NCBI GenBank assembly: GCA_028688995.1
Contig: JAQTXB010000001.1
Location: 248,001-312,000, forward strand
DNA: 64,000 nucleotides
Direction of reading: 5' to 3'
DNA from: Aliarcobacter sp.
GTDB lineage: Bacteria; Campylobacterota; Campylobacteria; Campylobacterales; Arcobacteraceae
Part shown: positions 25,993 through 35,221 of the stretch, piece after piece
Position numbering within the stretch: position 1 is the first letter of the stretch
How the letters are laid out: each line of letters starts with the position of its first letter
Notes under the pieces: generated by a model
What the model was told of the DNA's origin: nothing
The model's input: the letters and a program-made list of their open reading frames with translations, nothing else
Databases searched by the model: none
Position numbers and translations under genes: made by a program

Positions 25993-26086
25993 TATGTGAA
26001 AAGATGAAAATACCTTTCTAAAGCCTCTGGAAGCGAACTTTACCCCAGTGATTAGAAAAGTCATTGTATTCACATCTTTTCACATA
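25993..26086. repeat. Long inverted repeat with TTCACA motifs between dnaA and dnaN
   Basis: TATGTGAAAAGATG at 25993-26006 and its exact complement at 26073-26086 form 14-bp arms, extendable to 21 bp with two mismatches. The intervening segment can pair further: CTTTCTAA with TTAGAAAAG, and CTGG with CCAG, giving one long hairpin. The arms contain TTCACA cores like those of epsilonproteobacterial DnaA boxes. It may be a second origin part, a DnaA-binding control site, or a structured leader of dnaN mRNA. Confidence 0.6.
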
Positions 26087-26117
26087 AGTCTTTAAAACTT
26101 ATTTTGTTCTAAAGATT

Positions 26118-27434
26118 TTACCACTCCTTATTTATGATTTTATTCTTTAAATTTTCAATAATTAATTTAAAGTTTTCATCTTTTTCAATTAACTCATTTG
26201 CTTTTTTAATATTGTGTGAAATTGAACTGTGATCTTTCATTCCTAAGAATTTTGCAATATCTGGCATAGAGTTATGAGTTAATTCTCTCGTTAGATAAAT
26301 CACAATTCTTCTAGCATTTGCAACTGTAGCAGTTCTTTTTTTAGATTTTATATCACTTGGCTTAATATTTAACTGATTTGCAACAATATTTATAACATCA
26401 GGAAGTTTTATATTCTCTTTTGTCTCTTTTATTTGATCTTTTAATAAATTTTGAACCATTGGAAGTGTAATCTCTTGATTTAATAAAGATGCACTTGCAT
26501 TTATTCTAATTAAAACACCTTCAATTTCTCTAATAGAGTTATCAAGGGTAGTTGCAATGAAATTAATGATTTCTCTACTTAAACTTATACCATTTAAATC
26601 TGATTTCTTTTCAATAATCGCAATTTTTGTTTCAAGTCCTGGAATTTGAACATCAGCTGTTAATCCCCATTCAAATCTTGATTTTAATCTATCAACAAGT
26701 CCAGCTATTTGTGATGGAAGTCTATCTGAAGTCATCACTATTTGTTTTTTTGCATTATGAAGTTCGTTGAAAGTGTGGAAAAATTCCTCTTGAGTCTGTT
26801 CTTTTCCACTTAAAAATTGAATATCATCAATTAAAAGCACATCACATTTTCTATATTTATTTCTAAAATGTTCCATACTTTTATTTTTTAAAGAGAAGGT
26901 AAAGTCATTCATAAACTGCTCAATAGTTACATAAATAACTGTACTTCCTTTTTCAATTGCATGATTTCCAACAGCTTGTAAAAGGTGAGTTTTACCAAGT
27001 CCAGTTCCACCATAAATAAACAAAGGATTATATTGAGTTCCAGGTTTATTCGATACAGCAAGTGATGCATTATAAGCCATTTGATTAGAAGGTCCAACAA
27101 CAAATGAATCAAAAGTATAAGATGGATTTAGTATGGTACTTTCGGCAGTTTCATTTTGAACTTGCTCTTTTAAAATCTCTTTTTTAGATTTTTTTTCACC
27201 TGTAAGTTTTATCTCTATAGATGGTTTTGAACCATCAAAAATTTCAAAACAATGTTGAATTAAGCCAGTAAATTTACTCTTAATCCAAGAGGCAATGTAC
27301 TTATTATTTACTTCAAATATAGCAATTTTTTCATCAGAAGATATTTTTTTATAAACTAATTGTTTTAAGTATCTTTCGTAATCAGTTTTTGAAGCTTCTT
27401 TTTGAATTATTGTTTGGAAATCTTTGGTTGTCAT
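26118..27434 (-). CDS. dnaA: Chromosomal replication initiator DnaA
   Basis: 438 residues. Domain I is N-terminal. The AAA+ domain III has NPLFIYGGTGLGKTHLLQAV and CDVLLIDDIQFLSGKE, and domain IV has the DnaA-box-binding DHSSISHNIKKANEL after RRIVIYLTRELTHNSMPDIA. It binds DnaA boxes in the adjoining origin and opens DNA. The gene heads the dnaA-dnaN-gyrB series on the minus strand, diverging from ruvC. Confidence 0.98.
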   Translation of the reverse strand: MTTKDFQTIIQKEASKTDYERYLKQLVYKKISSDEKIAIFEVNNKYIASWIKSKFTGLIQHCFEIFDGSKPSIEIKLTGEKKSKKEILKEQVQNETAESTILNPSYTFDSFVVGPSNQMAYNASLAVSNKPGTQYNPLFIYGGTGLGKTHLLQAVGNHAIEKGSTVIYVTIEQFMNDFTFSLKNKSMEHFRNKYRKCDVLLIDDIQFLSGKEQTQEEFFHTFNELHNAKKQIVMTSDRLPSQIAGLVDRLKSRFEWGLTADVQIPGLETKIAIIEKKSDLNGISLSREIINFIATTLDNSIREIEGVLIRINASASLLNQEITLPMVQNLLKDQIKETKENIKLPDVINIVANQLNIKPSDIKSKKRTATVANARRIVIYLTRELTHNSMPDIAKFLGMKDHSSISHNIKKANELIEKDENFKLIIENLKNKIINKEW

Positions 27435-27649
27435 ATATTTATAAACTCTTTAATCGTAATTACAAATATTATAGCTAAACTTTTTATAAAACAGCTTGAA
27501 TAGGATAATTTTATGAAATAAATCAAGTTATACACATAGTGAATAAGTAGTGAATAATTTTTTTCCTTTAAGTAAAATCTTATCAAAAAGATACCATTAT
27601 ACGGGCTATAGAACTATGTGAATAAAAACTAAACAGAAAGAGTGAAAAG
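27435..27649. other. oriC: Probable replication origin region (oriC) between dnaA and ruvC
   Basis: Two perfect DnaA boxes TTATNCACA are present: TTATACACA at 27528-27536 (+) and TTATTCACA at 27617-27625 (-). Two one-mismatch boxes TTATTCACT lie on the minus strand at 27538-27546 and 27549-27557. A very AT-rich segment at 27558-27600 could be the unwinding element. Position beside dnaA supports the assignment. GC skew was not computed. Confidence 0.75.
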
Positions 27650-28114
27650 TTGAAAATATTAGGAATTGACCCAGGTACTCGAAACTGTGGATATGCAATT
27701 GTTGAAAAGAGTGGAAATAATGTAAAACTTATTGAAGCCGGTTTAATAAAAATAAAAACAAAAATTTTACAAGAGCAAATTGTAGAGATGACAGAAGGTT
27801 TTGATTTAATATTTGCCAAACATGTAATAGATGAAGTTTCTATTGAAGATATGTTTTATGCCTTTAATCCAAAAACAGTTATTAAACTTGCTCAATTCAG
27901 AGGAGCTATATCTTTAAAAATTTTACAAAAATTTGGGAATTTTGCAGAATATACTCCACTTCAAGTAAAACAAGCAGTAACAGGAAATGGAAAAGCTACA
28001 AAAGAACAGGTATCTTTCATGGTTAAAAGGCTTCTAGGAATAAAAAAAGAGATCAAACCTCTTGATATAACAGATGCAATAGCAATTGCTTTAACCCATG
28101 CCCATAGATTGTAA
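27650..28114 (+). CDS. ruvC: Crossover junction endodeoxyribonuclease RuvC
   Basis: Resolves Holliday junctions with Ruv[18 protein letters not shown] carries the first catalytic Asp, [19 protein letters not shown] the Glu, and [15 protein letters not shown] the C-terminal acidic pair. At 154 residues it is a normal RuvC. The start is TTG at 27650, as no in-frame ATG gives the LGIDPGT N-terminus. It is transcribed away from dnaA across the origin. Confidence 0.95.
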   Translation: MKILGIDPGTRNCGYAIVEKSGNNVKLIEAGLIKIKTKILQEQIVEMTEGFDLIFAKHVIDEVSIEDMFYAFNPKTVIKLAQFRGAISLKILQKFGNFAEYTPLQVKQAVTGNGKATKEQVSFMVKRLLGIKKEIKPLDITDAIAIALTHAHRL

Positions 28115-28137
28115 ACTAATTATAAAATAGATATAAT
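28109..28137 (+). promoter_or_regulatory. Promoter candidate for purN
   Basis: TTGTAA-N17-TATAAT, overlapping the ruvC stop. It lies 30 bp before the purN ATG. Confidence 0.5.
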
Positions 28138-28166
28138 CCAGCCCTCAAAAATTAGGATAAATAATA

Positions 28167-28748
28167 ATGATAAAAAAAATTGGAATATTAGCTTCATATA
28201 ATGGAAGTGGATTTGAAACAATTCAAAAAGCTATAATTGAAAAAAAATTAAATGCAAAAGTTGTTGTAATAATTACTAATAACACAAATGCAGGAATTTT
28301 AGAAAAAGCAGAATCATATAATATTCCTTATTTTATAATAAATGATAAAAGATACCCTGAACAAAATATAGATGACAAAATAGCTAGATTACTTTTAGAG
28401 TTTGGTTGTGATTATATATTTTTATCTGGATTTATGAAAAAAATAGAATCAAATCTTTTAAATGCTTTTCCTAATAAAATAATAAATACGCATCCAGCAT
28501 TATTACCATCAATTTATGGTGGAAAAGGAATGTATGGAAGATTTGTACATGAAGCTGTTATTAAAAATGGTGAAAAAAAATCAGGCGTTACAATTCACTA
28601 TGTAAATGAAGTTTATGATGAAGGTGAAATAATACTTACAAAAGAGCTTGAATTAGATAATAATGAAACGGTTGATAGTTTAGAGGATAAAATCAAAGAG
28701 CTTGAAAGTGTTGCTATTGTTGAGGCTTTTGAAAAATTACTAGCTTAA
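28167..28748 (+). CDS. purN: Phosphoribosylglycinamide formyltransferase
   Basis: Transfers a formyl group from 10-formyl-THF to GAR in purine synthesis. GILASYNGSGFETIQKAI at the start, the catalytic triad area INTHPALLPSIYGGKGMYG (Asn and His) and GVTIHYVNEVYDEGEII (with the later Asp) are diagnostic. 193 residues, normal length. It is bounded by its own promoter and a terminator. Confidence 0.96.
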   Translation: MIKKIGILASYNGSGFETIQKAIIEKKLNAKVVVIITNNTNAGILEKAESYNIPYFIINDKRYPEQNIDDKIARLLLEFGCDYIFLSGFMKKIESNLLNAFPNKIINTHPALLPSIYGGKGMYGRFVHEAVIKNGEKKSGVTIHYVNEVYDEGEIILTKELELDNNETVDSLEDKIKELESVAIVEAFEKLLA

Positions 28749-28759
28749 AAAGCTAGTAA
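28737..28759. terminator. Bidirectional terminator after purN
   Basis: TTACTAGCTT-AAA-AAGCTAGTAA is a 10-bp perfect stem overlapping the purN stop. On the minus strand it is followed by TTTTT, so it also ends the gene at 28768-29223. Confidence 0.75.
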
Positions 28760-28767
28760 TTAAAAAC

Positions 28768-29223
28768 TTATTTTAGGTTTTGTCCTAATTCTTCTGTAGT
28801 TTTAACATATTTTATATCTGTAATTTTTCCATTTTCTAAAGAAATAATAGAAATCATATCTTCTTTAACAGGAAATAATGTTTTATTTGCTTCATCAACT
28901 AAAAGAACTGGAAATGGATAATCTTTCATTTTAGGCATTGCAATAAATTTAGTAATTAAACTTGGCATTCCTGTGATATCAGCAACATAAACAGCTTTAT
29001 TAGTTGTTAAATAATCTTTGTCTTTTGCAAGCAAAAACTCTTTTATCGTTACACCTTCACTTTTTGTAGCTGAAAAAATTATAGTTTTAATATTTGCATC
29101 AACTGTATGCTCTTTTTCAAATTGATCTTTTATCGTAAGTGTTGGAAGGTTATTTCCAATTGTAAGTGAATTAGCAATTGCACTTAATCCTAAAAAAACT
29201 GTAAATAGAAATTTTTTAATCAT
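28768..29223 (-). CDS. Periplasmic thioredoxin-fold-like protein of unknown function
   Basis: A 151-residue protein with signal peptide (FLFTVFLGLSAIANS). The mature part starts with LTIGNNLPTLTIKDQFEKEH, followed by TIIFSATK and YPFPVLLVDEANKTLF, resembling YtfJ-type thioredoxin-like folds. It has no cysteine, so it is not a thiol oxidoreductase. RBS AGGAG is visible. Monocistronic. Function unknown. Confidence 0.7.
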   Translation of the reverse strand: MIKKFLFTVFLGLSAIANSLTIGNNLPTLTIKDQFEKEHTVDANIKTIIFSATKSEGVTIKEFLLAKDKDYLTTNKAVYVADITGMPSLITKFIAMPKMKDYPFPVLLVDEANKTLFPVKEDMISIISLENGKITDIKYVKTTEELGQNLK

Positions 29224-29294
29224 TTTTTTCTCCTAAATTTTAAAAATTGTTGAATGATACCAACAAAAAGTAAATGAAAAGTTAAAAGAGAAAA

Positions 29295-29909
29295 TTATTC
29301 TTTGGATAAAGTTGGTAAATGCCATTTTTTATAATATGCTAATAATCTTAAACCTACACCAAAAATAAATACAAGAGTGATTGCTGGTAAAGTTCTTAAT
29401 TGTAAAATTTCTAATACAAAAATTATTGAAGCTATGATTAATGCAACTGTTGCATAAAATTCAGAAACTAAAATTGATGGAACTCTGTTTATTAAAATAT
29501 CTCTAATTGTTCCCCCACCAACTGCTGTTAAAAATGCAAGTATTAAAACACCTAAAAAGTTAAAATCATTTTGAATAGCTACAATCGAGCCTGTGATTGA
29601 AAAAGATACAAGTCCTATTGCATCTGAGATTATAAAGGCTGTTTTTCCCTCTAAATCAGCAATTTTGTGAAGTTTAAATAAAAGTGCAATTACAACTGTT
29701 GCAACAACCAAAATAACAGGAAGATTTGTAGTAAAAACATAAGGAGTTCTATCTGCTAAAACATCTCTAATCATTCCACCACCAAGGGCTGTTAAAAATG
29801 AAGAGATGAAAACACCTAAAATATCAAGTTTATAGTGAACAGAGATTAAAAATCCACTAAGTGCAAAACAAATTATTCCTATAATATCTGCAATTTCTAA
29901 TGCACTCAT
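29295..29909 (-). CDS. UPF0126/TRIC-type cation channel family membrane protein
   Basis: About 204 residues with seven hydrophobic segments and an internal duplication: FLTALGGGMIRDVLADRTPYVF is repeated as FLTAVGGGTIRDILINRVPSIL. These GGG-x-IRD motifs define the UPF0126 family, whose relatives were shown to be trimeric cation channels. I start at ATG 29909 because AAGGAT precedes it at good spacing; the frame is open further upstream. The gene stands alone. Confidence 0.85.
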   Translation of the reverse strand: MSALEIADIIGIICFALSGFLISVHYKLDILGVFISSFLTALGGGMIRDVLADRTPYVFTTNLPVILVVATVVIALLFKLHKIADLEGKTAFIISDAIGLVSFSITGSIVAIQNDFNFLGVLILAFLTAVGGGTIRDILINRVPSILVSEFYATVALIIASIIFVLEILQLRTLPAITLVFIFGVGLRLLAYYKKWHLPTLSKE

Positions 29910-29963
29910 TTTTATATCCTTAATAGCTGTTTTTTTGAGGTCGGGATTATACAAAAAGTATAT

Positions 29964-30881
29964 TTAAAAAATTGACAAACCGGTTTTTGTGGTAAATAGC
30001 TCTAAAGCTTTTGTTCCAACAAGAGAATTTCCTTGTTGATTTAATTTTGGAGAATAAACGCAAATTGCCATTTTTTTTGGAACAACTGCAACAATTCCAC
30101 CACCAACTCCACTTTTTCCTGGAAGTCCAACTTTGTAAGCAAAATCTCCACTAGCATCATAATGACCACAAGTTAACATTAAAGAATTTATTCTTTTTGC
30201 TTTTGAAATAGTTATAATTTCTTCATTTGTTATAGGATTTATTCCATGATTTGCTAAAAAAAGCATTGATTTTGCAAGCTCAACGGTATTCATCATAATT
30301 GAACACTGTTTAAAATATGTATCTATTACATCATCTATTTTATTATTTATATTATGATAACTTTTTATCATGTTTATTAAAGCAAAATTTCTAAAACCAT
30401 GGGCTAATTCTGATTTGAATATCTCTTCATCATAAGCGATAGCGTCATCATTTGAAGTTTTTTTTATAAAATCCAAAATAGTATCAAAAGTATTTTCTTT
30501 ATAAATAGAGACTAAACTATCAGCAGTTACGATTGCACCTGCATTTATAAAAGGATTTCTAGGAATTCCATTCTCATATTCAAGTTGAACTAAAGAGTTA
30601 AAGGGATTTCCAGAGGGTTCATGTCCAACTCTTTTATATAAATCTTTTCCATAGTGATTTAAAGCAAGGGTAAAAGTAAAAACTTTAGAAATACTTTGAA
30701 TTGAAAATTTTAAATTGGTATCTCCAATATTATATGAAGTTCCATCAAAAAGTTGGATAGACATGGCAAATTTTTTATCATCTACATTTGCCAAAGCTGG
30801 GATATAGTTTGCCACTTTCCCCTCTTTTAGAAATGGTTGAATCTCTTTTTCTATCTCTTCTAAAATGGTTTGGTAATTCAT
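29964..30881 (-). CDS. glsA: Glutaminase A
   Basis: Hydrolyses glutamine to glutamate and ammonia. Serine-dependent beta-lactamase-like fold: FSIQSISKVFTFTLALNHYG holds the SxxK motif, with PFNSLVQLEYENGIPRNPFINAGAI, AKRINSLMLTCGHYDASGDFAYKVGLPGKSGVGGGI. 305 residues, usual length. It overlaps thyX by one base. In a diazotroph, glutaminase affects nitrogen signalling; no direct link is shown. Confidence 0.96.
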   Translation of the reverse strand: MNYQTILEEIEKEIQPFLKEGKVANYIPALANVDDKKFAMSIQLFDGTSYNIGDTNLKFSIQSISKVFTFTLALNHYGKDLYKRVGHEPSGNPFNSLVQLEYENGIPRNPFINAGAIVTADSLVSIYKENTFDTILDFIKKTSNDDAIAYDEEIFKSELAHGFRNFALINMIKSYHNINNKIDDVIDTYFKQCSIMMNTVELAKSMLFLANHGINPITNEEIITISKAKRINSLMLTCGHYDASGDFAYKVGLPGKSGVGGGIVAVVPKKMAICVYSPKLNQQGNSLVGTKALELFTTKTGLSIF

Positions 30882-31720
30882 TAATCTCCTAATAATTCTT
30901 TCATAGCCTCTGCTGTTTTTCTAATTTCCCATTGAGCGTGTGAATCAAGTCTAAGTTTAAAATAATTTTCCAATTGAGTTGGTTGAAAACCTCCCCAAAT
31001 TTGAGAATATCCAGCTTGTGGAATTATTCTTCTAGCTTCTTGAGGTTTTACACCATCTTCTAAAGCTTTATAATAGTGTTCTAAACAGATATCTAATATC
31101 TTTTGAGTATTACCATATTCTGTAGTAACATCTTTCATTTTTTCACTAATATAAAAATCAAAAGGAACTCTTTTTCCACTTACATATCTTCTACTTAATT
31201 CTTGCCAATTAACTCTATGTCTTACCATTTGGCTTCTTGTTGGGAAATCAACTTTGTATAAAAATACCTTGAAATGTTCTTTGATAATGTTACACTCTTC
31301 AAGTGTGTTATAAGTGGTTCTAATATCAAAACTATATGCTTTTGGATTATTTTCAAAATCGTAAACTAAAGCTCTATAATTTGTAAGAAGATATTTTCCA
31401 TCACAAACAAGCTCTCCAAATTTTTTTACATTTGAAAACTCTGGTGCTAATATCTCTTTATGTTTTTCATTTGTAAAATCAAGTAAAACTGGTACAAATT
31501 CAAAAGATGAAGAGGGTAGTCCTTGAGATTCTGCCATAAGTCTGTTGTACAAAGATTCACTCCCAAGAGCTTTTGGTGATTGATAACAAATTGAAGCAAC
31601 TTGAGTAATAGCTAATATTCTATTCTCTTCATTTAAATTTGCCTTTGAAAAGTCCCAATTCTCTACAAAAGCGATATTGTCTTCAAATATATTCTCTTTT
31701 TTGTTAATCATTTTTATCAT
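30881..31720 (-). CDS. thyX: FAD-dependent thymidylate synthase ThyX
   Basis: Makes dTMP from dUMP with FAD and methylene-THF. The ThyX motif RHRVNWQELSRRYVSG (RHRxxSxxExSxRY) is clear, although Trp replaces the usual Ser-containing position. TRSQMVRHR, then the C-terminal QLENYFKLRLDSHAQWEIR also fit. At 279 residues it is of the longer type. ATG 31720 is favoured by AAGGTG. Confidence 0.93.
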   Translation of the reverse strand: MIKMINKKENIFEDNIAFVENWDFSKANLNEENRILAITQVASICYQSPKALGSESLYNRLMAESQGLPSSSFEFVPVLLDFTNEKHKEILAPEFSNVKKFGELVCDGKYLLTNYRALVYDFENNPKAYSFDIRTTYNTLEECNIIKEHFKVFLYKVDFPTRSQMVRHRVNWQELSRRYVSGKRVPFDFYISEKMKDVTTEYGNTQKILDICLEHYYKALEDGVKPQEARRIIPQAGYSQIWGGFQPTQLENYFKLRLDSHAQWEIRKTAEAMKELLGD

Positions 31721-31797
31721 TTTTTAGCACCTTATTGTATAATTAAAATAGATTATACAAAAAAGTACATATATATATAATTTATTCAAGGAAACAT

Positions 31798-33375
31798 ATG
31801 AGCATAAAGAAAATTGTTAAAATTAGTTTTATATTGATTTTGTTCATAATTACGGTAATTGGGCTTATAAACACGGTAATAATTTATCAAATTAAAGAAA
31901 ATAATTTAACTAAACAATCGATTAGTAATTTAGTTTCAATGCAAGAAAAAATGAATGAATTATTAAAAGATACTATTAACTTAGACTCAATTGATAAACT
32001 AGATAAATATAAAGAAGATTTTGTTAAATATGAATTAGAATTTGAGAAAATACAAGATAGTTTTAAAGAACAAGATAAAAATGATTTAATTGATTTTTTT
32101 ATTAGTGATATTCAAAAAGATGAAATAATTGCCACAAAACTTGCTCTTTTATTTGAGAGTGAACAAGAGATTGAAAAGGCATTTGATGCAATATATTCAT
32201 TACAAGAGACTAAAATAGAAATAATTAATAAATTTGATAAAGATTATCCAATTGAAAATGAAATTAGAAAAAAACTTGACCATGAAATAAGTGAACGAAA
32301 AGATTTTAACCTTTCTCAATTATTTGGTGATGTGAAATATTACAGTAAAGAGGTACTTTATCAAAAAAGAGATAAAGAGACTTTTGATAAATGGTTAAAA
32401 AAGATTGAGCTATTAAAACATAGTTTTGATAATAGTGATACTGAGAAATATTTAGAAATTGTAGAAAAAGTTGGTAATAGCATAGTTAAAATTAAAGAGA
32501 TTGAAGAACAAGAGTTTGATATAAGAAATAAAAGTTTTAATATCATTAATTTAAACAAAACATATAGTTCAGAAATGGAAGCTAAAATAGAAAAACTTTC
32601 AAGTGATTTTATAAATATTACATATTTCAGTATTTTGTTACTTTTAATTATTGTTATTAGTTTCTTAGCACTTCTAGCATACAAAGTTTATAAAAATGTT
32701 GGTTTATCAGTTGATGAGATTGAAACAAAAGTTGAAGATGGTTTAATTGAAATCACAAATCTAAATCATGAAATAGAAAATACACAAAAAGAAGTTGTAT
32801 TTACTATGGGTTCTATTGGTGAAAGTAGAAGTAAAGAGACAGGAAATCATGTAAAAAGAGTTGCTGAATATTCAAAAATTCTGGCACTTTATTATGGTTT
32901 AGATGAAAATGAAGCAGAGATGTTAAAACAAGCAAGTCCAATGCACGATATTGGAAAAGTGGCAATTCCTGATGCAATTTTAAACAAACCTGGGCGTTTT
33001 GATGAAGCTGAGCGAGAAATTATGAATACCCATGCAGCTTTAGGTTATGAGATGCTTAAACATTCAGATAGAGCTCTTTTAAAAACAGCAGCAATTGTAG
33101 CTTATGAACACCATGAAAAATGGGATGGAAGTGGATACCCAAGAGGTTTGGATGGTGAAAATATTCATATTTATGGAAGAATCACAGCCCTTGCTGATGT
33201 TTTTGATGCTTTAGGAAGTGATAGGGTTTATAAACAAGCTTGGGATGATGAAAAAATATTTAATCTTTTTAAAGAAGAAAAAGCAAAACATTTTGACCCA
33301 ACACTTGTAGATATTTTCTTTGAACATTTAGATGAGTTCTTAAAAATTAGAGACTCTTTAAAAGATAAGTTTTAA
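31798..33375 (+). CDS. Membrane HD-GYP domain protein, probable cyclic-di-GMP phosphodiesterase
   Basis: 525 residues. A TM segment lies near residues 8-30, an extracytoplasmic helical region of about 230 residues follows, a second TM lies near 275-297, and then comes an HD-GYP domain. The catalytic motifs MHDIGKVAIPD, NTHAALGYEML and YEHHEKWDGSGYPRGLDG are intact. It should degrade c-di-GMP in response to an envelope signal. It overlaps the convergent histidine kinase gene by 29 bp. Confidence 0.92.
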   Translation: MSIKKIVKISFILILFIITVIGLINTVIIYQIKENNLTKQSISNLVSMQEKMNELLKDTINLDSIDKLDKYKEDFVKYELEFEKIQDSFKEQDKNDLIDFFISDIQKDEIIATKLALLFESEQEIEKAFDAIYSLQETKIEIINKFDKDYPIENEIRKKLDHEISERKDFNLSQLFGDVKYYSKEVLYQKRDKETFDKWLKKIELLKHSFDNSDTEKYLEIVEKVGNSIVKIKEIEEQEFDIRNKSFNIINLNKTYSSEMEAKIEKLSSDFINITYFSILLLLIIVISFLALLAYKVYKNVGLSVDEIETKVEDGLIEITNLNHEIENTQKEVVFTMGSIGESRSKETGNHVKRVAEYSKILALYYGLDENEAEMLKQASPMHDIGKVAIPDAILNKPGRFDEAEREIMNTHAALGYEMLKHSDRALLKTAAIVAYEHHEKWDGSGYPRGLDGENIHIYGRITALADVFDALGSDRVYKQAWDDEKIFNLFKEEKAKHFDPTLVDIFFEHLDEFLKIRDSLKDKF

Positions 33376-34552
33376 AAATATTAAATTCATTTTCATATGA
33401 ATAATCTAATTTAAAATTGTGTTTATCAATAATTTTATTCACAATACTTAAACCTAATCCAAAACCATCTCTTTGGGCTAACTCTTGAGTAAAAGGTTTT
33501 AAATAGTATTCAAACTCTTTTGATAGTTTTTTACCTTTATTTAAAACTGAAATTTCATGTTTATTTGCTTTTATTATTATTGGGTAAGTAATTGCGTATT
33601 TTAAAGCATTATCAATTAAGTTTTTTAAAGCAACTGATAAATAATTTAAATCTCCTAATATTCTAAAATCATCAATTATATTTATATCAATTTTTGATTC
33701 ATCTTCTAAATATAGTTTTCCTAAAGATTCAATGATTAATGTTTCGGCACTAAAAGATGTAAGATTTAATTTTGTTAGATTTAATTTTTCTAGTTCTATT
33801 AACTCATTTGTTAGAATTTCTAAATCAGAAAAAATCTTTTTTAATAACTCTTTTTGTGAAAAATCATCTATTTTTTCAATGGCAAATTTACCTTTTGCAA
33901 TTGGAGTTCGCAGTTCATGTCCAATATCTCTTAAAAGCTCTTCCCTTGTTTTTATTGAGTTTTCAAGGGAACTAGCCATTTTGTTAAAAGTATTTGCTAG
34001 AACTCCTATTTCATCTTTTGAAGTTATATCAATTCTTGTTGATAAATCACCATTTGCAAAATTTGTGAGTTGTTTGGTTATATTTTTTAGAGGTGAAAGA
34101 AGTTTTAATAGGTATAAAAAGATAAGAATTAAAACAAAAATATCTACAAAAATAAGGATATTTAATATTAATTTATCAACAATATTTTTTTCATCTGGAG
34201 TTTCTAAAATATATTCATCATCTAAATATTTTATTTTAATGATAAATTCATCATCAAAAGATTTTTTTAGAATTAAGATATTTCCAAAAGTAAGATTATT
34301 ATCGTATAAAGTTTTATAATCTTTCTCTTTTTTTATAATATCTTTAAATTCTAAATCATATTTCTTTATTAGTTTATCTAATTGACTTTTATTTTCAATA
34401 TTTTCATATAGTTCATTTGAAATTTTTATATATTTCTCTTCAACTAAACCATCTACTCTTTTTGAATTGATACTATCAATCCAAAAGCCAATAATTGTCA
34501 TAAGTACTAAGCTAATAATAAATAGAATTGATATTTTTCTAAAAATTGACAT
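33347..34552 (-). CDS. Sensor histidine kinase (CpxA/OmpR-partner type)
   Basis: 401 residues. N-terminal TM, a periplasmic sensor of about 105 residues, a second TM (near 130-150), HAMP (PLKNITKQLTNFANGDLSTRI), HisKA with phospho-acceptor His in RDIGHELRTPIAKGKFAIEK, and HATPase with LKNLIDNALKYA and QRDGFGLGLSIV. It is the last gene of the cytochrome/Spy-like/response-regulator set, 3 bp after the regulator. Its partner is surely the adjacent regulator. Confidence 0.93.
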   Translation of the reverse strand: MSIFRKISILFIISLVLMTIIGFWIDSINSKRVDGLVEEKYIKISNELYENIENKSQLDKLIKKYDLEFKDIIKKEKDYKTLYDNNLTFGNILILKKSFDDEFIIKIKYLDDEYILETPDEKNIVDKLILNILIFVDIFVLILIFLYLLKLLSPLKNITKQLTNFANGDLSTRIDITSKDEIGVLANTFNKMASSLENSIKTREELLRDIGHELRTPIAKGKFAIEKIDDFSQKELLKKIFSDLEILTNELIELEKLNLTKLNLTSFSAETLIIESLGKLYLEDESKIDINIIDDFRILGDLNYLSVALKNLIDNALKYAITYPIIIKANKHEISVLNKGKKLSKEFEYYLKPFTQELAQRDGFGLGLSIVNKIIDKHNFKLDYSYENEFNIFKTYLLKSL

Positions 34553-34555
34553 GAT

Positions 34556-35221
34556 TTATCCTACGAATTTATAACCAATACCCCAAACAGATTTAATATA
34601 TTTAGGATTTTTTGAGTCATCACCAATTTTATATCTTATATTTGAGATATGCATATCAATTGTTCTATTTTTTGTATTTTCATCTAAAGAAGTTGCGTTT
34701 AATATCTGTTCTCTTGATGATATTTTATTTATATTATCTACTAAAAATATAAATATTTCAAACTCAATTCTTGTAAAATCTATAGGAAAATCATCTAAAA
34801 TTACTGTTCTGTTCTCTTTATCAATTACAAATTCACCAATAGTGAGTTTATTTGATAAATTCTTTTTTAAAATATGTTCTATTCGTAAAACAAGTTCTCT
34901 TGGTTCATAAGGTTTTGCTAAATAATCATCAGCTCCAAGCTCAAATCCATGGATTTTATTTCCTATATCACCACGTGCAGAAGAGATGATAATTGGAATA
35001 TCTCTTATTTGTTTTAATTTCTTAAATAAGTCAAAACCATCAATATCAGGAAGCATTAAATCAAGAATTATTATTGCGTAGTCATTTTCATTTTTGAAGT
35101 TTTCTAGAGCATCTTTTGGATGGGAAAAAGCTGTACAATCAAAGTCATAATCTTGTAAATATTCAACTATAAACTTTTGCATTTGCAAATCATCTTCAAT
35201 CAATAAAACTTTTTTACTCAA
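34556..35221 (-). CDS. OmpR-family response regulator
   Basis: A receiver domain (KVLLIEDDLQMQKFI, phospho-acceptor in IIILDLMLPDIDG, conserved Lys in LAKPYEP) is followed by a winged-helix DNA-binding domain (TRIEFEIFIFL, TIDMHISNIRYKIG, SVWGIGYKFVG). I start at TTG 35221, preceded by GAGGAG, rather than at 35269 inside the upstream gene. It overlaps the Spy-like gene by 8 bp. About 222 residues. Confidence 0.93.
   Translation of the reverse strand: MSKKVLLIEDDLQMQKFIVEYLQDYDFDCTAFSHPKDALENFKNENDYAIIILDLMLPDIDGFDLFKKLKQIRDIPIIISSARGDIGNKIHGFELGADDYLAKPYEPRELVLRIEHILKKNLSNKLTIGEFVIDKENRTVILDDFPIDFTRIEFEIFIFLVDNINKISSREQILNATSLDENTKNRTIDMHISNIRYKIGDDSKNPKYIKSVWGIGYKFVG

Noticed and set aside
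33732..34319. 195-codon open frame on the plus strand
   Set aside because: It is antisense to a clear histidine kinase gene and has no recognisable domain.
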